Shown here: piece by piece, positions 36,423-45,422 of the stretch
Layout: each line of letters starts with the position of its first letter
Numbering within the stretch: the first letter of the stretch is position 1
Origin: Nitratireductor pacificus pht-3B
Lineage (GTDB): Bacteria; Pseudomonadota; Alphaproteobacteria; Rhizobiales; Rhizobiaceae
Reading direction: 5' to 3'
Length of the DNA: 64,000 bases
Assembly (NCBI RefSeq): GCF_000300335.1
Contig: NZ_AMRM01000004.1
Coordinates: 182,077 to 246,076, forward strand
The notes under the pieces: model-generated
Told to the model about the DNA's origin: nothing
Databases searched by the model: none
What the model saw: only the letters and a program-made list of their open reading frames with translations
Made by a program: the position numbers and the translations under genes

Positions 36423-36440
36423 GCGACAGGTTTTTTACAG
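36423..36440 (-). promoter_or_regulatory. Candidate Pho box upstream of phoX
   Basis: Read on the minus strand, two 7-base repeats CTGTAAA and CTGTCGC are separated by AAAC. This is the 7-4-7 layout of a PhoB site (consensus CTGTCAT-N4-CTGTCAY), about 76 bases upstream of the phoX start. Confidence 0.6.
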
Positions 36441-36499
36441 GGCTGTGGCCAATCGGACCGGCTGCGGTCAGAATGTCGGGACTCAAGCAGGCGGACGAA

Positions 36500-36531
36500 A
36501 AAGGCCGACCATGTCGCCATGGTCGGCCTTT
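36500..36531 (-). terminator. Terminator for the TonB-dependent receptor gene
   Basis: A 14-bp stem (AAAGGCCGACCATG and its complement) with a TCGC loop lies about 70 bases past the receptor stop on the minus strand. The stem carries A on one side and T on the other, so it could work in both directions. Confidence 0.75.
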
Positions 36532-36598
36532 CTCGGTTCGGCAGCCTCCACCGCCGGCGGCGGGGGAGATGGCGGTGTCAGTCCGCGGTCCGATGCGA

Positions 36599-38575
36599 TC
36601 AGAATTTCACCGCCGTGTGGAAGGTGAACGTCCGCCCCGGGGCGTAGACCGGCTCGATATTGCCGTTGCCCCGCGCCGCGAAGCCCGTGCGCTCGTAATA
36701 GGTCTCGTTGAAGAGGTTCTCGACGCCAACGCGAATGGACATGTTTTCGTATGCGGGCGGGGTCCATTCCGCATAGGTGTTGACCACGGTGTAGGCGGGT
36801 TGGTCGCGGTGCGTTGCCGCGGTCGCGACCGCGTCCGAGATCTTGCCGGCCCAGGCGAGCGACGCGCCGAGCTTCAGATTGTAGTCGGGAAGCTCGTGGT
36901 CGATATAGAGCGTCGCCATGTCGCCGATCGGCATGAAGGTTCCGCTGTTCGGCAGCACCGAGATGCCGCCCGCCGTGACCTTCGCCTTGGTGAAGGTGGC
37001 GCCGATCTTCGTGTTCTCCCAGCGATAGCCGGCATTCAGCGTCACGCCGCGCGAACGGAACTCGTCCGGATGGTTCTGCAGCATGGCGCCCGGACCCCAG
37101 GCGTAGAGGGGCAGCCCGTCGATCCGCGTGTCGAAGAAGGTGATGCCGGCATTCCAGTTCTCGCCGCCGAGATTGGCGCCCACCTTCAGGTTCTGCGCGG
37201 TGCCGGCGCTGAAATTGGGATCGGTGCTGAAGCTGTTGTCGCGGGCATGGACGTAGCCGTAGTCCCCGATGACATAGCCGAGCCAGGTGCGCGAGGCGCC
37301 CGCGAAGACCTCGAAATGGTCGTTGAACTTGTAGGAAACGGTCGCGTTCGCGCTGGCGCCGCTGTCGGAGAACGTGTTGTCGTCCCAGTCGGTGAAGCGG
37401 TGACCGTCATACCGCACGCCGGTCGACAGGTTGAAGCCGTTGTCGAACTCGAAACGCCCCTGCGCGAAGGCGCCGATCTGGAAGGTCGAGAAGTCGCGGT
37501 AGCGGCGGTCGTTGTTCCCGTAATTGTCGGTGAAATAGCCATGCCGGCCGAAATCGACGCCTGCCGTGATGTTGCCGTTGTCGAAGGTGAAGCGGTTCTG
37601 CACCTTTCCGCCGAACAGGTCCTCCTTGAGGGCCATGTTGCCGTTGGTGCGGCTCTGGTAGTTGGGGCGCCAGTAATCGTTCTCGCTGTAGTAGACGATC
37701 ACCTCCGGGTCCCACATGTCGGTGGGCGCCGTGGTGGTGTATTTCAGGTTGACCGCATCGCGCGCCACCTCCAGCGGATGCACGGTGTCGCTGGCGAGGC
37801 CCAGATTCATCTTGATCAGGCGGTCGGCCTCGTCGCGGCTGCGTTCATAGCCGAACTCGAGGCGATGGCCGTCGAACTCGTAGCCGAGCTTGGCGAGGAT
37901 GTTGCGTGCCGCAGGCTCCGTACCCCGGATCTCGATCCCGTCGCCGTTCTCGTAGTTCTTGCCTGTCGCGCCGTGGGTCATCACGAACCAGTCGAAGCCC
38001 TCATGCCGCCCGTAACCGGCGGCGCTGCCCGAGAAGCCGCGGCCGTTCGTGCCGTAGGAGAGGCCGAACCGGGCGCCGAGATTCTTGCCGTCCTCGAGCA
38101 GGTCGAGCGCGCCGACGGTTTCATAGCGGATGGCGCCGGCCGCTGCGCCAAAGCCGGAATCGGCCGCCGCCGCGCCGGCTTCGACCTCGACGCGCTTCAG
38201 GAACACGGGATCGACGACATTGGAGCCTGTGTGGTGCCAGCTCGTCGCGTTCTGCGGGACGCCGTCCACGCTGACGGCCAGGTTCGACTGCTCCATGCCG
38301 AAGACGTGGATGCGCTTCGAGGGGCCGCCGCCGCCCGAGACGCTGATCGAGGATTCGTGGGCGAACAGCTCGGAGACATTGCTCGGCTGCAGAATCTCCA
38401 GATCCTCCTGCGTGACGACGGTTCCGCCGGTCGCCTCGATGTTCTCCTTGCCGTCGCTGATGACCGTGATCGTGTCGAGCACGGTGGTGCCCTGACTGGT
38501 TTCCTGCGCCTGCAACGCCGAAGCGATTGCGAGCAGGGAGGCGCCGGTGAGCGGCAGTATCCGCGTGAATGACAT
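36599..38575 (-). CDS. TonB-dependent outer membrane receptor
   Basis: A 658-residue outer-membrane receptor with signal peptide ([19 protein letters not shown]). A TonB box-like [11 protein letters not shown] is near residue 30. The plug domain ([60 protein letters not shown]) is followed by a 22-strand-type barrel ending in a terminal Phe ([10 protein letters not shown]). Such receptors import ferric siderophores, haem or other scarce ligands; the exact ligand is not clear, and haem FRAP/NPNL motifs were not found. An AraC regulator is divergent from it, typical of siderophore systems. Confidence 0.9.
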   Translation of the reverse strand: MSFTRILPLTGASLLAIASALQAQETSQGTTVLDTITVISDGKENIEATGGTVVTQEDLEILQPSNVSELFAHESSISVSGGGGPSKRIHVFGMEQSNLAVSVDGVPQNATSWHHTGSNVVDPVFLKRVEVEAGAAAADSGFGAAAGAIRYETVGALDLLEDGKNLGARFGLSYGTNGRGFSGSAAGYGRHEGFDWFVMTHGATGKNYENGDGIEIRGTEPAARNILAKLGYEFDGHRLEFGYERSRDEADRLIKMNLGLASDTVHPLEVARDAVNLKYTTTAPTDMWDPEVIVYYSENDYWRPNYQSRTNGNMALKEDLFGGKVQNRFTFDNGNITAGVDFGRHGYFTDNYGNNDRRYRDFSTFQIGAFAQGRFEFDNGFNLSTGVRYDGHRFTDWDDNTFSDSGASANATVSYKFNDHFEVFAGASRTWLGYVIGDYGYVHARDNSFSTDPNFSAGTAQNLKVGANLGGENWNAGITFFDTRIDGLPLYAWGPGAMLQNHPDEFRSRGVTLNAGYRWENTKIGATFTKAKVTAGGISVLPNSGTFMPIGDMATLYIDHELPDYNLKLGASLAWAGKISDAVATAATHRDQPAYTVVNTYAEWTPPAYENMSIRVGVENLFNETYYERTGFAARGNGNIEPVYAPGRTFTFHTAVKF

Positions 38576-38964
38576 GTGCTTTTCCTGTTAATCCCCGACC
38601 GGCCAGCGCTTGGCCCCGGCTTTCCGGCCATAAGTCCGTCGTTGCAGAGGGGATGTGGAATGGAACGCGACGCCTGGAGAGCGTCGGCCGATGCCTTCGT
38701 GCCGCGTTCCGCGTCCCATTGTGACTGCCCCCTGCCTGCTGTCGTCCCAAGACCTGCGCCGGAGGCGATCACAAGCCGCCAGCGGCGGCCGACTTGCTTC
38801 TCGCCGCGGCTCGGTTTAATCTTGAGAAGATTGGTCATGTATATGTTTGGCGCTAAGATGGAGTCGAGCCGAAAGAGTTTGGCCAGAACCGCAATTTCTT
38901 AGGCGCAAACGGCATCGTGCCGTTTCCGGCGTTCAATCCGCCGGGCCGGCGTCAGGGTCATCGA
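38576..38964. other. Divergent control region of TonB receptor and AraC gene
   Basis: This 389-base gap contains an AT-rich stretch (about 38815-38855) with a small dyad AATCTT-GAG-AAGATT at 38818-38832, and a GC hairpin (GCCGCC-AGC-GGCGGC) at about 38776-38790. The dyad may be an iron or AraC-type operator. No gene is seen. Confidence 0.5.
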
Positions 38965-39828
38965 ATGCAGTACACCTCACAAGAGCTTTTCGTCGGTGCC
39001 ATCCAGGGGGTGCCGAACTGCACGCCCGAAACGCGCGAGCTCCATATCTGGCCGAAATTCATGCTGATGGTCCTGCTGCAGGGCACGCAGCGCTTCGTCA
39101 TCGACGACAGGCATTTCGAGATCGACGCAGGCCCCGAAGAGGAGAGCACGCCTGTCGTCTTCATGCTGAACGTCGCGAAGGACAGCCGGTTACGCTTCCT
39201 CAACGATAGCCAGACGCCGTTGCGCAAGGTGATGATATCGGCGCCGCTGCCATGGCTGCAGCGCCTGTTCGACGTTCAGGACGAGGCGCAGAAATCGGTA
39301 CTGCGGAAGTTCTTCTCGCAGCATCTCGCCCAACATTCCTTCGAGCCGGGCCAGCACATCGTGCAGACGGCCCAGAAGATCATCAGCCCGCCGCCCGCGC
39401 TCGAGGGCGAGTTGAACTCCCTGTATCTGAGGGCGCAGGGAATGGACATGATGTGGCAGTCGCTGCTGACGATGCTGGCCGACAAGAAGGACCACCTTCC
39501 CGCGCCGAGCCTGATGACGTTGCGCTTCTGCGAACGGGTGCGCGATTTCGTCACCGCAAATCTCGACAAGGATCTGACCATCGATCGGATCGCCCGGGAG
39601 GTGGGCTGGGGCACCTCCACCCTGCAGCGGCATTTCAAGACGCATTTCGGGATGACCGTGTTCGACTTCATCCGGCAGAAGCGCCTCGAGGCCGCGCGCT
39701 CGGCGCTGGCGGATGACGGCATCCCCATCGCGCATGCCGCGCATCTGGCCGGGTACAACAACATCTCGAGCTTCACGACGGCCTTCCGAAGGGCCTATGG
39801 CGTCACGCCGAAGCAGGTCCGCCTGTAG
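38965..39828 (+). CDS. AraC-family regulator, PchR/FoxR-like
   Basis: A 287-residue transcription factor from the ATG at 38965 (CAGGG upstream). The N-terminal ligand domain (HIWPKFMLMVLLQGTQRFVI) and a central helical stretch precede two AraC HTHs: LTIDRIAREVGWGTSTLQRH and PIAHAAHLAGYNNISSFTTA, then FRRAYGVTPKQVRL. PchR-type regulators bind a ferric siderophore and activate the neighbouring TonB receptor gene. The divergent receptor at 38575 is its probable target. Confidence 0.88.
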   Translation: MQYTSQELFVGAIQGVPNCTPETRELHIWPKFMLMVLLQGTQRFVIDDRHFEIDAGPEEESTPVVFMLNVAKDSRLRFLNDSQTPLRKVMISAPLPWLQRLFDVQDEAQKSVLRKFFSQHLAQHSFEPGQHIVQTAQKIISPPPALEGELNSLYLRAQGMDMMWQSLLTMLADKKDHLPAPSLMTLRFCERVRDFVTANLDKDLTIDRIAREVGWGTSTLQRHFKTHFGMTVFDFIRQKRLEAARSALADDGIPIAHAAHLAGYNNISSFTTAFRRAYGVTPKQVRL

Positions 39829-39971
39829 CGTCCGCGCCTCACAAGACGCGAAAAGGAGTGCGGCCGATAGCGGTCGTCACCGCTACCGGCCGCACCGAAG
39901 ACCTCGTCGTGCCCCATTCCACGAGGTCTGGAACAGCGGACCGGCGGAAATGCCGGCCGCGGGTTCCATGG

Positions 39972-42386
39972 TCAGAACGTCACGCGCCAGTTGGCGGCGA
40001 CCCATGCGTTCGAGGCTTCGCCTTTCGTGGTGGCGTTGCCCATCACGGAAAGCGTCGATCCCGATATGTCGACTTCGAAGCCCGCGCCGGCGCGCAACCA
40101 GTCTTGCTGATAAGCCGCGGCGCCGAGATCGAAGCCGCCGAGGCCGATCACCTGACCGGTGACGTTCGATCCGCTGCTTTCGAAGCGATGGACGCCTTCC
40201 AGAGTTCCGATCAGGCGAAGCTGCTCCGTGATGGGGAGCTTCGCGTCGATGCCGTAGCGGACTTCGGTGCTGCTGTCGCACAGCTTGTTGAAGCCTGCCG
40301 CAAAGGCGCCGCCCGCCTCCGTGTAGCCTCCCATGCAGGTGTGGGCGTAGGAGAGTTCGCCGTAGGGCGAGACGTAAGGGAGGAGATTTTCCCACTGCAG
40401 GCGTCCACGGATGCCGTAGCCCTCCACGTCCGTCCGTCCGGAAGAGCTGTCGATCAGCCCGCCGCCGACGAGGTAGTTGCGGGTGATGTCGGCCTTCCCC
40501 CACAAGCCGGTTGCCGTCACGACGCCCCAAAGACCACTGTTCTGATCCCCGGTGATCTGGCCGAGCGCCTCGAGCTTGACATACCCGGCGCGGACCTCCG
40601 TGGTCCCGCCCAGGATCGTGTCCTGGTCGAGGCCGGTGTAGCCCGCGACGCCGTTCAGCTGAAGGGGACCGAAATTATACCCCAATCCGACTTCGCCGAG
40701 GCCGAGCACTCCGTCGCGGCCGCCATGGTCGTCGCGGCCCCAGTCGCCGCCGACCCACATCGTGAACTTGCCGTCCGGCACGCGATGATCGAGGGGCCGG
40801 GAGCCGGCGCCGTTGAGGATGATGCCCAGGCTGTTGACGACCGAGGTCTTGGCCGCTCCGGACGTCCCGATGCTCGCTCCGAGATCTTCCAGGGTGATGA
40901 GACCGCTACCGCCGCCATTTCCGCCGCCGGTGTTGCCCCCACCGGTGTTGCCCCCACCGGTGTTGCCCCCACCGGTGTTGCCCCCACCGGTGTTGCCTCC
41001 GCCGGTCTCGCCGCCGCCGGTCTCGCCGCCGCCAGTCTCGCCGCCGCCGGTCTCGCCTCCACCAGTCTCGCCTCCACCGGTCTCGCCTCCGCCGGTCTCG
41101 CCTCCGCCGGTCTCGCCTCCACCAGTCTCACCCCCGCCTGTATCACCGCCGCCGGTGCCGCTGCCTGAAGGGCCCGTCCCGGTGCCACGCGCGATATAGA
41201 CCTTGTCGTCACGCGTCAGACCGACGACCACCGAACCATCTTCATTGGTGGCCTCGGCGGTGAGGGTGATTTCGGAGCGGCCCGGAAAATTGGACTCGAT
41301 GGTCGCGCCGCTGGCCCGCAGCCAGTCCTCGACCGTCAGCATTCCCTCTTCTTCGCTCCAGCGGAAACCGTTGGTCCGGCTATCGTTGCCGCTTACCTCG
41401 CCCACGATGACATGGCCGTTCCCGGAAATCCCGTAGGCCTTGGACAGGGAACTGCTCGCTCCCCCAAGGCCGCCCAGCGAGAAGATGTCGCCATCCACCC
41501 AGCGGACCGCCTGGTTCATGTATCCCTTCAACGAGTGGCCCACCACGATGCGCCCGTCCCAGGAGATGCCGGTCGCGGTCGCGGTGTTGTTGCTCGAGGA
41601 ATATGCGGCAAGGGTCGGCAGCGCCACCATGCCCGCTTCCTCGGTCCAGTGGAACGCCTGGAACTTGCTGCTGCTCGACAGCGCCGAGCCGACGATCACC
41701 GAGCCGTCATAGGAAGCGGCCAGGGCCTTGTCATTGCCGGCTTCACTGCGGCCTTCCAGCCAGCCGAGGCTCTGCATCCCGTCTTCTTCGGACCAGCGGA
41801 ACGCCTCGCCGCCGGTGGCGCCGACATAGCCGACCGCAACCTTGCCGTCGCCGGAAACCGCTGTTGCCTCGGAGAACAGATTGGATTGTCCGGGAAGCGA
41901 TCCGAGCAGCTGAAAGCCGCCGGCGGCCGTCCAGCGGTATGCCCTCTGGCCGAAATCCCCGCCCGACACACCGGGCGCGGCCTTGCCGACGATGACCTTG
42001 CCGTCGGCGGAGATGCCGGCAGCCGTGTAGTATTGGCTCGCGTTCAGCGGTGCGTCCGGATCCCGGTCGCCGACCGGCTGGACGCCCTCTTCGGCGGTCC
42101 AGACGAAACCGCTGTAGACGCTTTTCGCATAGCCGCGATACACGGTCCCGACGAAGGAGCTGCCATCGGCCGAGATTCCGCCGATGAGGGCCCGTTCGGT
42201 CAACGAGGAACTGAACGCGTCATCGGCGGGATCGTCATCGCCGTAGTAATCGCGGGTGTCCTGTGCCGGCGTTATGTCCCGGTTGATGCTCGCCGTGTCG
42301 TCGGCAAACCCGGGAAGCGCTGTCAGAAGTGACAACGATACCAGCGCTGTCGTTTGAAGAAGCCCCTTGTATTTCCCCGCCTTCAT
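39972..42386 (-). CDS. Autotransporter with HAF-repeat passenger and tandem-repeat linker
   Basis: An 804-residue surface protein with signal peptide (LLQTTALVSLSLLTALPGFA). The passenger (about 60-400) consists of HAF-type repeats such as AAGISADGKVIVG, TAVSGDGKVAVGY and GISGNGHVIVGE, each followed by a FRWSEE-like strand, probably a beta-propeller. A flexible linker of 15 five-residue units (GGGET/GGGNT) leads to a C-terminal beta-barrel of about 275 residues ending in WRVTF. The barrel has a Cys pair (HTCMGG, KLCDSS). The linker is encoded by a 15-bp DNA repeat. Adhesion or another surface role is likely, but unproven. Confidence 0.87.
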   Translation of the reverse strand: MKAGKYKGLLQTTALVSLSLLTALPGFADDTASINRDITPAQDTRDYYGDDDPADDAFSSSLTERALIGGISADGSSFVGTVYRGYAKSVYSGFVWTAEEGVQPVGDRDPDAPLNASQYYTAAGISADGKVIVGKAAPGVSGGDFGQRAYRWTAAGGFQLLGSLPGQSNLFSEATAVSGDGKVAVGYVGATGGEAFRWSEEDGMQSLGWLEGRSEAGNDKALAASYDGSVIVGSALSSSSKFQAFHWTEEAGMVALPTLAAYSSSNNTATATGISWDGRIVVGHSLKGYMNQAVRWVDGDIFSLGGLGGASSSLSKAYGISGNGHVIVGEVSGNDSRTNGFRWSEEEGMLTVEDWLRASGATIESNFPGRSEITLTAEATNEDGSVVVGLTRDDKVYIARGTGTGPSGSGTGGGDTGGGETGGGETGGGETGGGETGGGETGGGETGGGETGGGETGGGETGGGNTGGGNTGGGNTGGGNTGGGNTGGGNGGGSGLITLEDLGASIGTSGAAKTSVVNSLGIILNGAGSRPLDHRVPDGKFTMWVGGDWGRDDHGGRDGVLGLGEVGLGYNFGPLQLNGVAGYTGLDQDTILGGTTEVRAGYVKLEALGQITGDQNSGLWGVVTATGLWGKADITRNYLVGGGLIDSSSGRTDVEGYGIRGRLQWENLLPYVSPYGELSYAHTCMGGYTEAGGAFAAGFNKLCDSSTEVRYGIDAKLPITEQLRLIGTLEGVHRFESSGSNVTGQVIGLGGFDLGAAAYQQDWLRAGAGFEVDISGSTLSVMGNATTKGEASNAWVAANWRVTF
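40921..41145. repeat. 15 x 15-bp tandem repeat inside the autotransporter gene
   Basis: Fifteen in-frame 15-base units run from 40921 to 41145: five coding for NT-type units (40921-40995; units 2-5 are identical at the DNA level), nine for ET-type units (40996-41130) and one DT-type unit. Gain or loss of a unit by slippage would change linker length without a frameshift. Confidence 0.92.
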
Positions 42387-42457
42387 TGAAAACGTGCCCT
42401 TTTGCAGTTCATTGATTTATACGGTGACGAGATAGCCGAGCGGGCGCGGCAGGGGCA

Positions 42458-42473
42458 TCACCTGAACAGGTGA
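42458..42473. promoter_or_regulatory. 16-bp palindrome between autotransporter and sensor kinase genes
   Basis: TCACCTG-AA-CAGGTGA is perfectly symmetric and sits in the 151-base divergent gap, 72 bases from the autotransporter start and 65 from the kinase start. It looks like a dimeric regulator site. Confidence 0.5.
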
Positions 42474-42537
42474 GCGGCATGCGGCCTGGTCTGCTATAGG
42501 GGATAGCGGAACCGTTCCGGGGGGAGACGTCTTTCAC

Positions 42538-44685
42538 GTGGTCAAGAAGTTCACGCCGTTCACGATGCTCGTCTTCACCGCGCTTTTCGGGCTTGCCGCC
42601 ACCCTGGCCGCCACGCTCGTCACGCTCGATCAGCCATGGCTCGGCCTCCGTCTCTCCGTTGAAGAACAGTCCGGCCTCGTCCGCATCGACGCCGTGACCG
42701 CGAACGGCCCTGCGGCGTCTCTGGTGCCGGGGACGCCTCTGACCGGGGTCGGCGGCATGGCGATCGAAGCCGGCGATCTCGTCGAGGAGCCCGATGTCGC
42801 GGAAAGCTATCCGGCGCTGAAGCGCTTCCTTGACCGGCAGGGCGCGCTTCATGCCGCGCTCGCGTCCCCGGAGGTGACGCTGGAGACGGGCGGGGCCTCC
42901 GCTGCGCATCAGGTGGTGACACCTGCTCCCCGCCGACCGGTCACAAGCCTCCCGCTGGTCTTCTGGGTCCAGATCGCCACCGGCCTTGTCAGCATGATTG
43001 TGGGCGCATGGGTGTGGAGCCTGCGTCGCGGGGAGCTGTCGGCCGGGCTTCTCGCCGGGGCGGGGGCGGGGATCCTTCTCGCCGCGTTTCCCGCCGCGGT
43101 CTACTCGTCGCGCGAGGTCGCCCTGCCGGGCGCGCTGTTCCACGCGCTCTCGGCCATCAACCATTTCGGCGCGCTCACCTTCGGCGTGGCCATGGTCGCC
43201 CTTTTTCTCGTCTATCCGCGCCGCCTGGTCCCGGTTCGCGCCCTCTGGATCCTGCCGGTCGTCTACGGCGCGATCTGGATCATGGATACGGCATGGATCG
43301 GCTTTCCCGGCCCGGCGGAAGGCTATCACCTGCCGACGGTGATCCTGATGGTCGGGATCCTGCTCGGCGCGTTCCTGCAATACCGCACCAGCAGGGGCGA
43401 CCCGGCCGCCCAGGCTGCGATCCGCTGGTTTGCCCTTTCGGTCGGCCTGTGCGCCGGCACCTTCGTCACCGTCGTGCTCATGCCCAATCTGTTCGGCATG
43501 CGCCCCACGGTTTCGCAGGGTTATGCCTTCGTCCTGTTCGGCATGCTGTTCCTGGGGGTGGCGGTCGGCGTCGCGCGCTATCGCCTGTTCGAGCTGGAAG
43601 GCTGGGCCTTCTCGATCCTCACCTATTTCGGGGCGGTCATGCTGCTCGTGCTGTTCGACGCGGCGCTGATTTCCTTCGTCGCGATGGACCGGCCGGCCGC
43701 GTTCGCTCTGTCGCTGCTGATCGTCGCGCTCATCTACCTGCCGTTCCGAGACTGGCTGGCGAAGCGGCTCATGCCGCGACGGGAAACAGACCGCGAGGAG
43801 CTGTTCGGCCGCATCGTCGACGTCGCGCTGATCAAGGATGCGGCGCGGGAAGGCCGCTGGCGTCAGGTTCTGCAGGACGCATTTCAGCCCCTGCGCATGA
43901 CCGCCGGGGCGCGGTCCGCCCCGACCGCACCGGTGATCGCCGAGGACGGACTGGCGCTTCTGCTCCCGGGCATCTCCGACATCGCGCCGCTCAGGCTGTC
44001 CTACGCCCATTCGGGCCGGCGCCTGTTCAGCCCGCAGGACCGGCGTTTCGCTGCCGAGATCTGCGCCATGCTCGCGCATGCGATCGCGAGCCGCGACGCC
44101 CATGAGAAGGGCGCGACCGAGGAACGCATGCGGATCGCGCGCGACATGCACGACAATATGGGCGCACAGCTTCTTTCCGCGCTCCACAGCGACGTGCCCG
44201 AGCGCAAGGACACGCTGATCCGCGAGACGATCTCCGACCTGCGCGACATCGTCAACAACGCCGCGCGCGGCGGCAAGAGCCTCGACGAGGTGCTCGCCGA
44301 TCTCAAGGTCGAGGCGCTGGAACGCCTGGCCTCGGCGGACATCAGGCTGAGTTGGGAGGACACGTGCGACAACCGCGAAATGGTGCTCACCCCGAACATC
44401 GCCCACTCCCTGCGCTCCATCCTGCGCGAGATCGTCAGCAACACGATCCGGCATTCCGGCGCCCGGACGATGCGGGTGAAGTTCGCGCTTCAGGACAGGG
44501 TCATCAGCCTCGATCTGAGCGATGACGGCAAGGGGCTTGCGGCCGACCGGTGGGGAAGCGGCAACGGCCTTTCCAACATCGAGGCCAGGCTGGTGGCCCT
44601 CAAGGGCACGCTTGCCTTCTCGGATGCGGGACCGGGCCTGCTGGTCCAGGCCAGGTTTCCTCTCTACGAGGGCGAGCTGGAATGA
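42538..44685 (+). CDS. Membrane sensor histidine kinase, NarX/DesK-type, with PDZ-like N-terminal segment
   Basis: A 715-residue kinase from the GTG at 42538 (GGGGGGAGA upstream). After one membrane segment, residues about 35-90 resemble a PDZ-type fold (GLVRIDAVTANGPAASLVPG). A multi-helix membrane block spans roughly 140-400, with a GAF-like part next. The HisKA_3 box carries H538 (ERMRIARDMHDNMGAQLLSA), and the ATPase domain has REIVSNTIRHSGA, DDGKGL and GNGLSNIEARL. Its stop overlaps the start of the response regulator gene (ATGA). The signal is unknown; the PDZ-like region suggests sensing of a peptide or membrane protein. Confidence 0.85.
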   Translation: MVKKFTPFTMLVFTALFGLAATLAATLVTLDQPWLGLRLSVEEQSGLVRIDAVTANGPAASLVPGTPLTGVGGMAIEAGDLVEEPDVAESYPALKRFLDRQGALHAALASPEVTLETGGASAAHQVVTPAPRRPVTSLPLVFWVQIATGLVSMIVGAWVWSLRRGELSAGLLAGAGAGILLAAFPAAVYSSREVALPGALFHALSAINHFGALTFGVAMVALFLVYPRRLVPVRALWILPVVYGAIWIMDTAWIGFPGPAEGYHLPTVILMVGILLGAFLQYRTSRGDPAAQAAIRWFALSVGLCAGTFVTVVLMPNLFGMRPTVSQGYAFVLFGMLFLGVAVGVARYRLFELEGWAFSILTYFGAVMLLVLFDAALISFVAMDRPAAFALSLLIVALIYLPFRDWLAKRLMPRRETDREELFGRIVDVALIKDAAREGRWRQVLQDAFQPLRMTAGARSAPTAPVIAEDGLALLLPGISDIAPLRLSYAHSGRRLFSPQDRRFAAEICAMLAHAIASRDAHEKGATEERMRIARDMHDNMGAQLLSALHSDVPERKDTLIRETISDLRDIVNNAARGGKSLDEVLADLKVEALERLASADIRLSWEDTCDNREMVLTPNIAHSLRSILREIVSNTIRHSGARTMRVKFALQDRVISLDLSDDGKGLAADRWGSGNGLSNIEARLVALKGTLAFSDAGPGLLVQARFPLYEGELE

Positions 44686-45338
44686 CACGCGTTCTCATCG
44701 TCGAGGATCTGGCCGAGGCGCGCACCTGGCTCGACGGGATCGCGCGAGCCGCGTTCCCGGCCCCGCACGAGATCGACACGGCGGCAACCCTGCAGGCCGG
44801 CCTCGCTCTCGCGTCGCGGCGCGACTACGAGGTAGCCCTGATCGATCTCAGGCTGCCGGACGGCTCGGGCATAGAAGTGCTCCGCGCCCTGCGCCAGAAG
44901 AGCCCCGATACGCTCTGCGTGATCACCACCGCCATGGGCGACGACGCCCACATCGTCGCGGCACTGTCGGCCGGAGCCAACGGCTATCTCCTGAAGGAGC
45001 AGCCGTCCGACACGATCATCCGGCAATTGTCGCAGCTTGCGGAGGGCATTCCCGCCCTTTCGCCCGCCATCGCCCGCCGGATCATGGAGCATTTCCAGTT
45101 GACGGGGCCTGCCGCCGCGCCGGAGGAGAGCCTGACCGAGCGCGAGAAAGAGGTTCTGGCCCTCATCAGCCGTGGCATGCGCAACGTCGATGTCTCCGAG
45201 CAGCTTTCCCTCTCCGGCAACACGGTCGCCACACACATCAAGTCGATCTACCGGAAGCTCGGGATTTCCTCGCGCGCGGAAGCGACCTGGTATGCCGCCA
45301 TGCTGGGCCTGGCGCCCGGCAAGGTGGACGGGGACTGA
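44682..45338 (+). CDS. NarL/FixJ-type response regulator
   Basis: A 218-residue regulator, translationally coupled to the kinase upstream. The receiver has its phosphorylated Asp at D55 (VALIDLRLPDGSG) and a conserved Lys in GYLLKEQPS. The C-terminal LuxR HTH reads LTEREKEVLALISRGMRNVD, then SLSGNTVATHIKSIYRKLGI. It should act with the kinase at 42538; targets may include the divergent autotransporter gene. Confidence 0.92.
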   Translation: MTRVLIVEDLAEARTWLDGIARAAFPAPHEIDTAATLQAGLALASRRDYEVALIDLRLPDGSGIEVLRALRQKSPDTLCVITTAMGDDAHIVAALSAGANGYLLKEQPSDTIIRQLSQLAEGIPALSPAIARRIMEHFQLTGPAAAPEESLTEREKEVLALISRGMRNVDVSEQLSLSGNTVATHIKSIYRKLGISSRAEATWYAAMLGLAPGKVDGD

Positions 45339-45387
45339 GGCATCCTCCTCCGCGCCGTGCGCGGTCCTGCAGATGTCATTTCAAGTA

Positions 45388-45419
45388 TCTGCGGTCAGGC
45401 GGAACCACCTGACCGCAGA
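45388..45419. terminator. Bidirectional terminator-like hairpin
   Basis: A perfect 12-bp stem (TCTGCGGTCAGG and its complement) with an 8-base loop separates the response regulator gene from the convergent TRAP operon. It contains the third copy of the GTCAGG-N8-CCTGAC dyad (45394-45413). Confidence 0.65.
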
Positions 45420-45422
45420 ATG

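Noticed and set aside
36599..38575. Specific assignment as haem receptor
   Set aside because: The FRAP and NPNL motifs of haem receptors were not found, and the adjacent AraC regulator fits a siderophore as well.
40921..41145. CRISPR array
   Set aside because: Units are only 15 bases and directly adjoining, without unique spacers; no cas genes in the window.
39858..41168. Plus-strand frame encoding repeated APTGV units opposite the autotransporter
   Set aside because: Opposite-strand reading of the 15-bp tandem repeat; stays open because the repeat has no stops. The minus strand gives a signal peptide and a barrel ending in Phe.
42409..44688. Minus-strand open frame (759 codons) opposite the sensor kinase
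   Set aside because: Antisense shadow with charged low-complexity composition.
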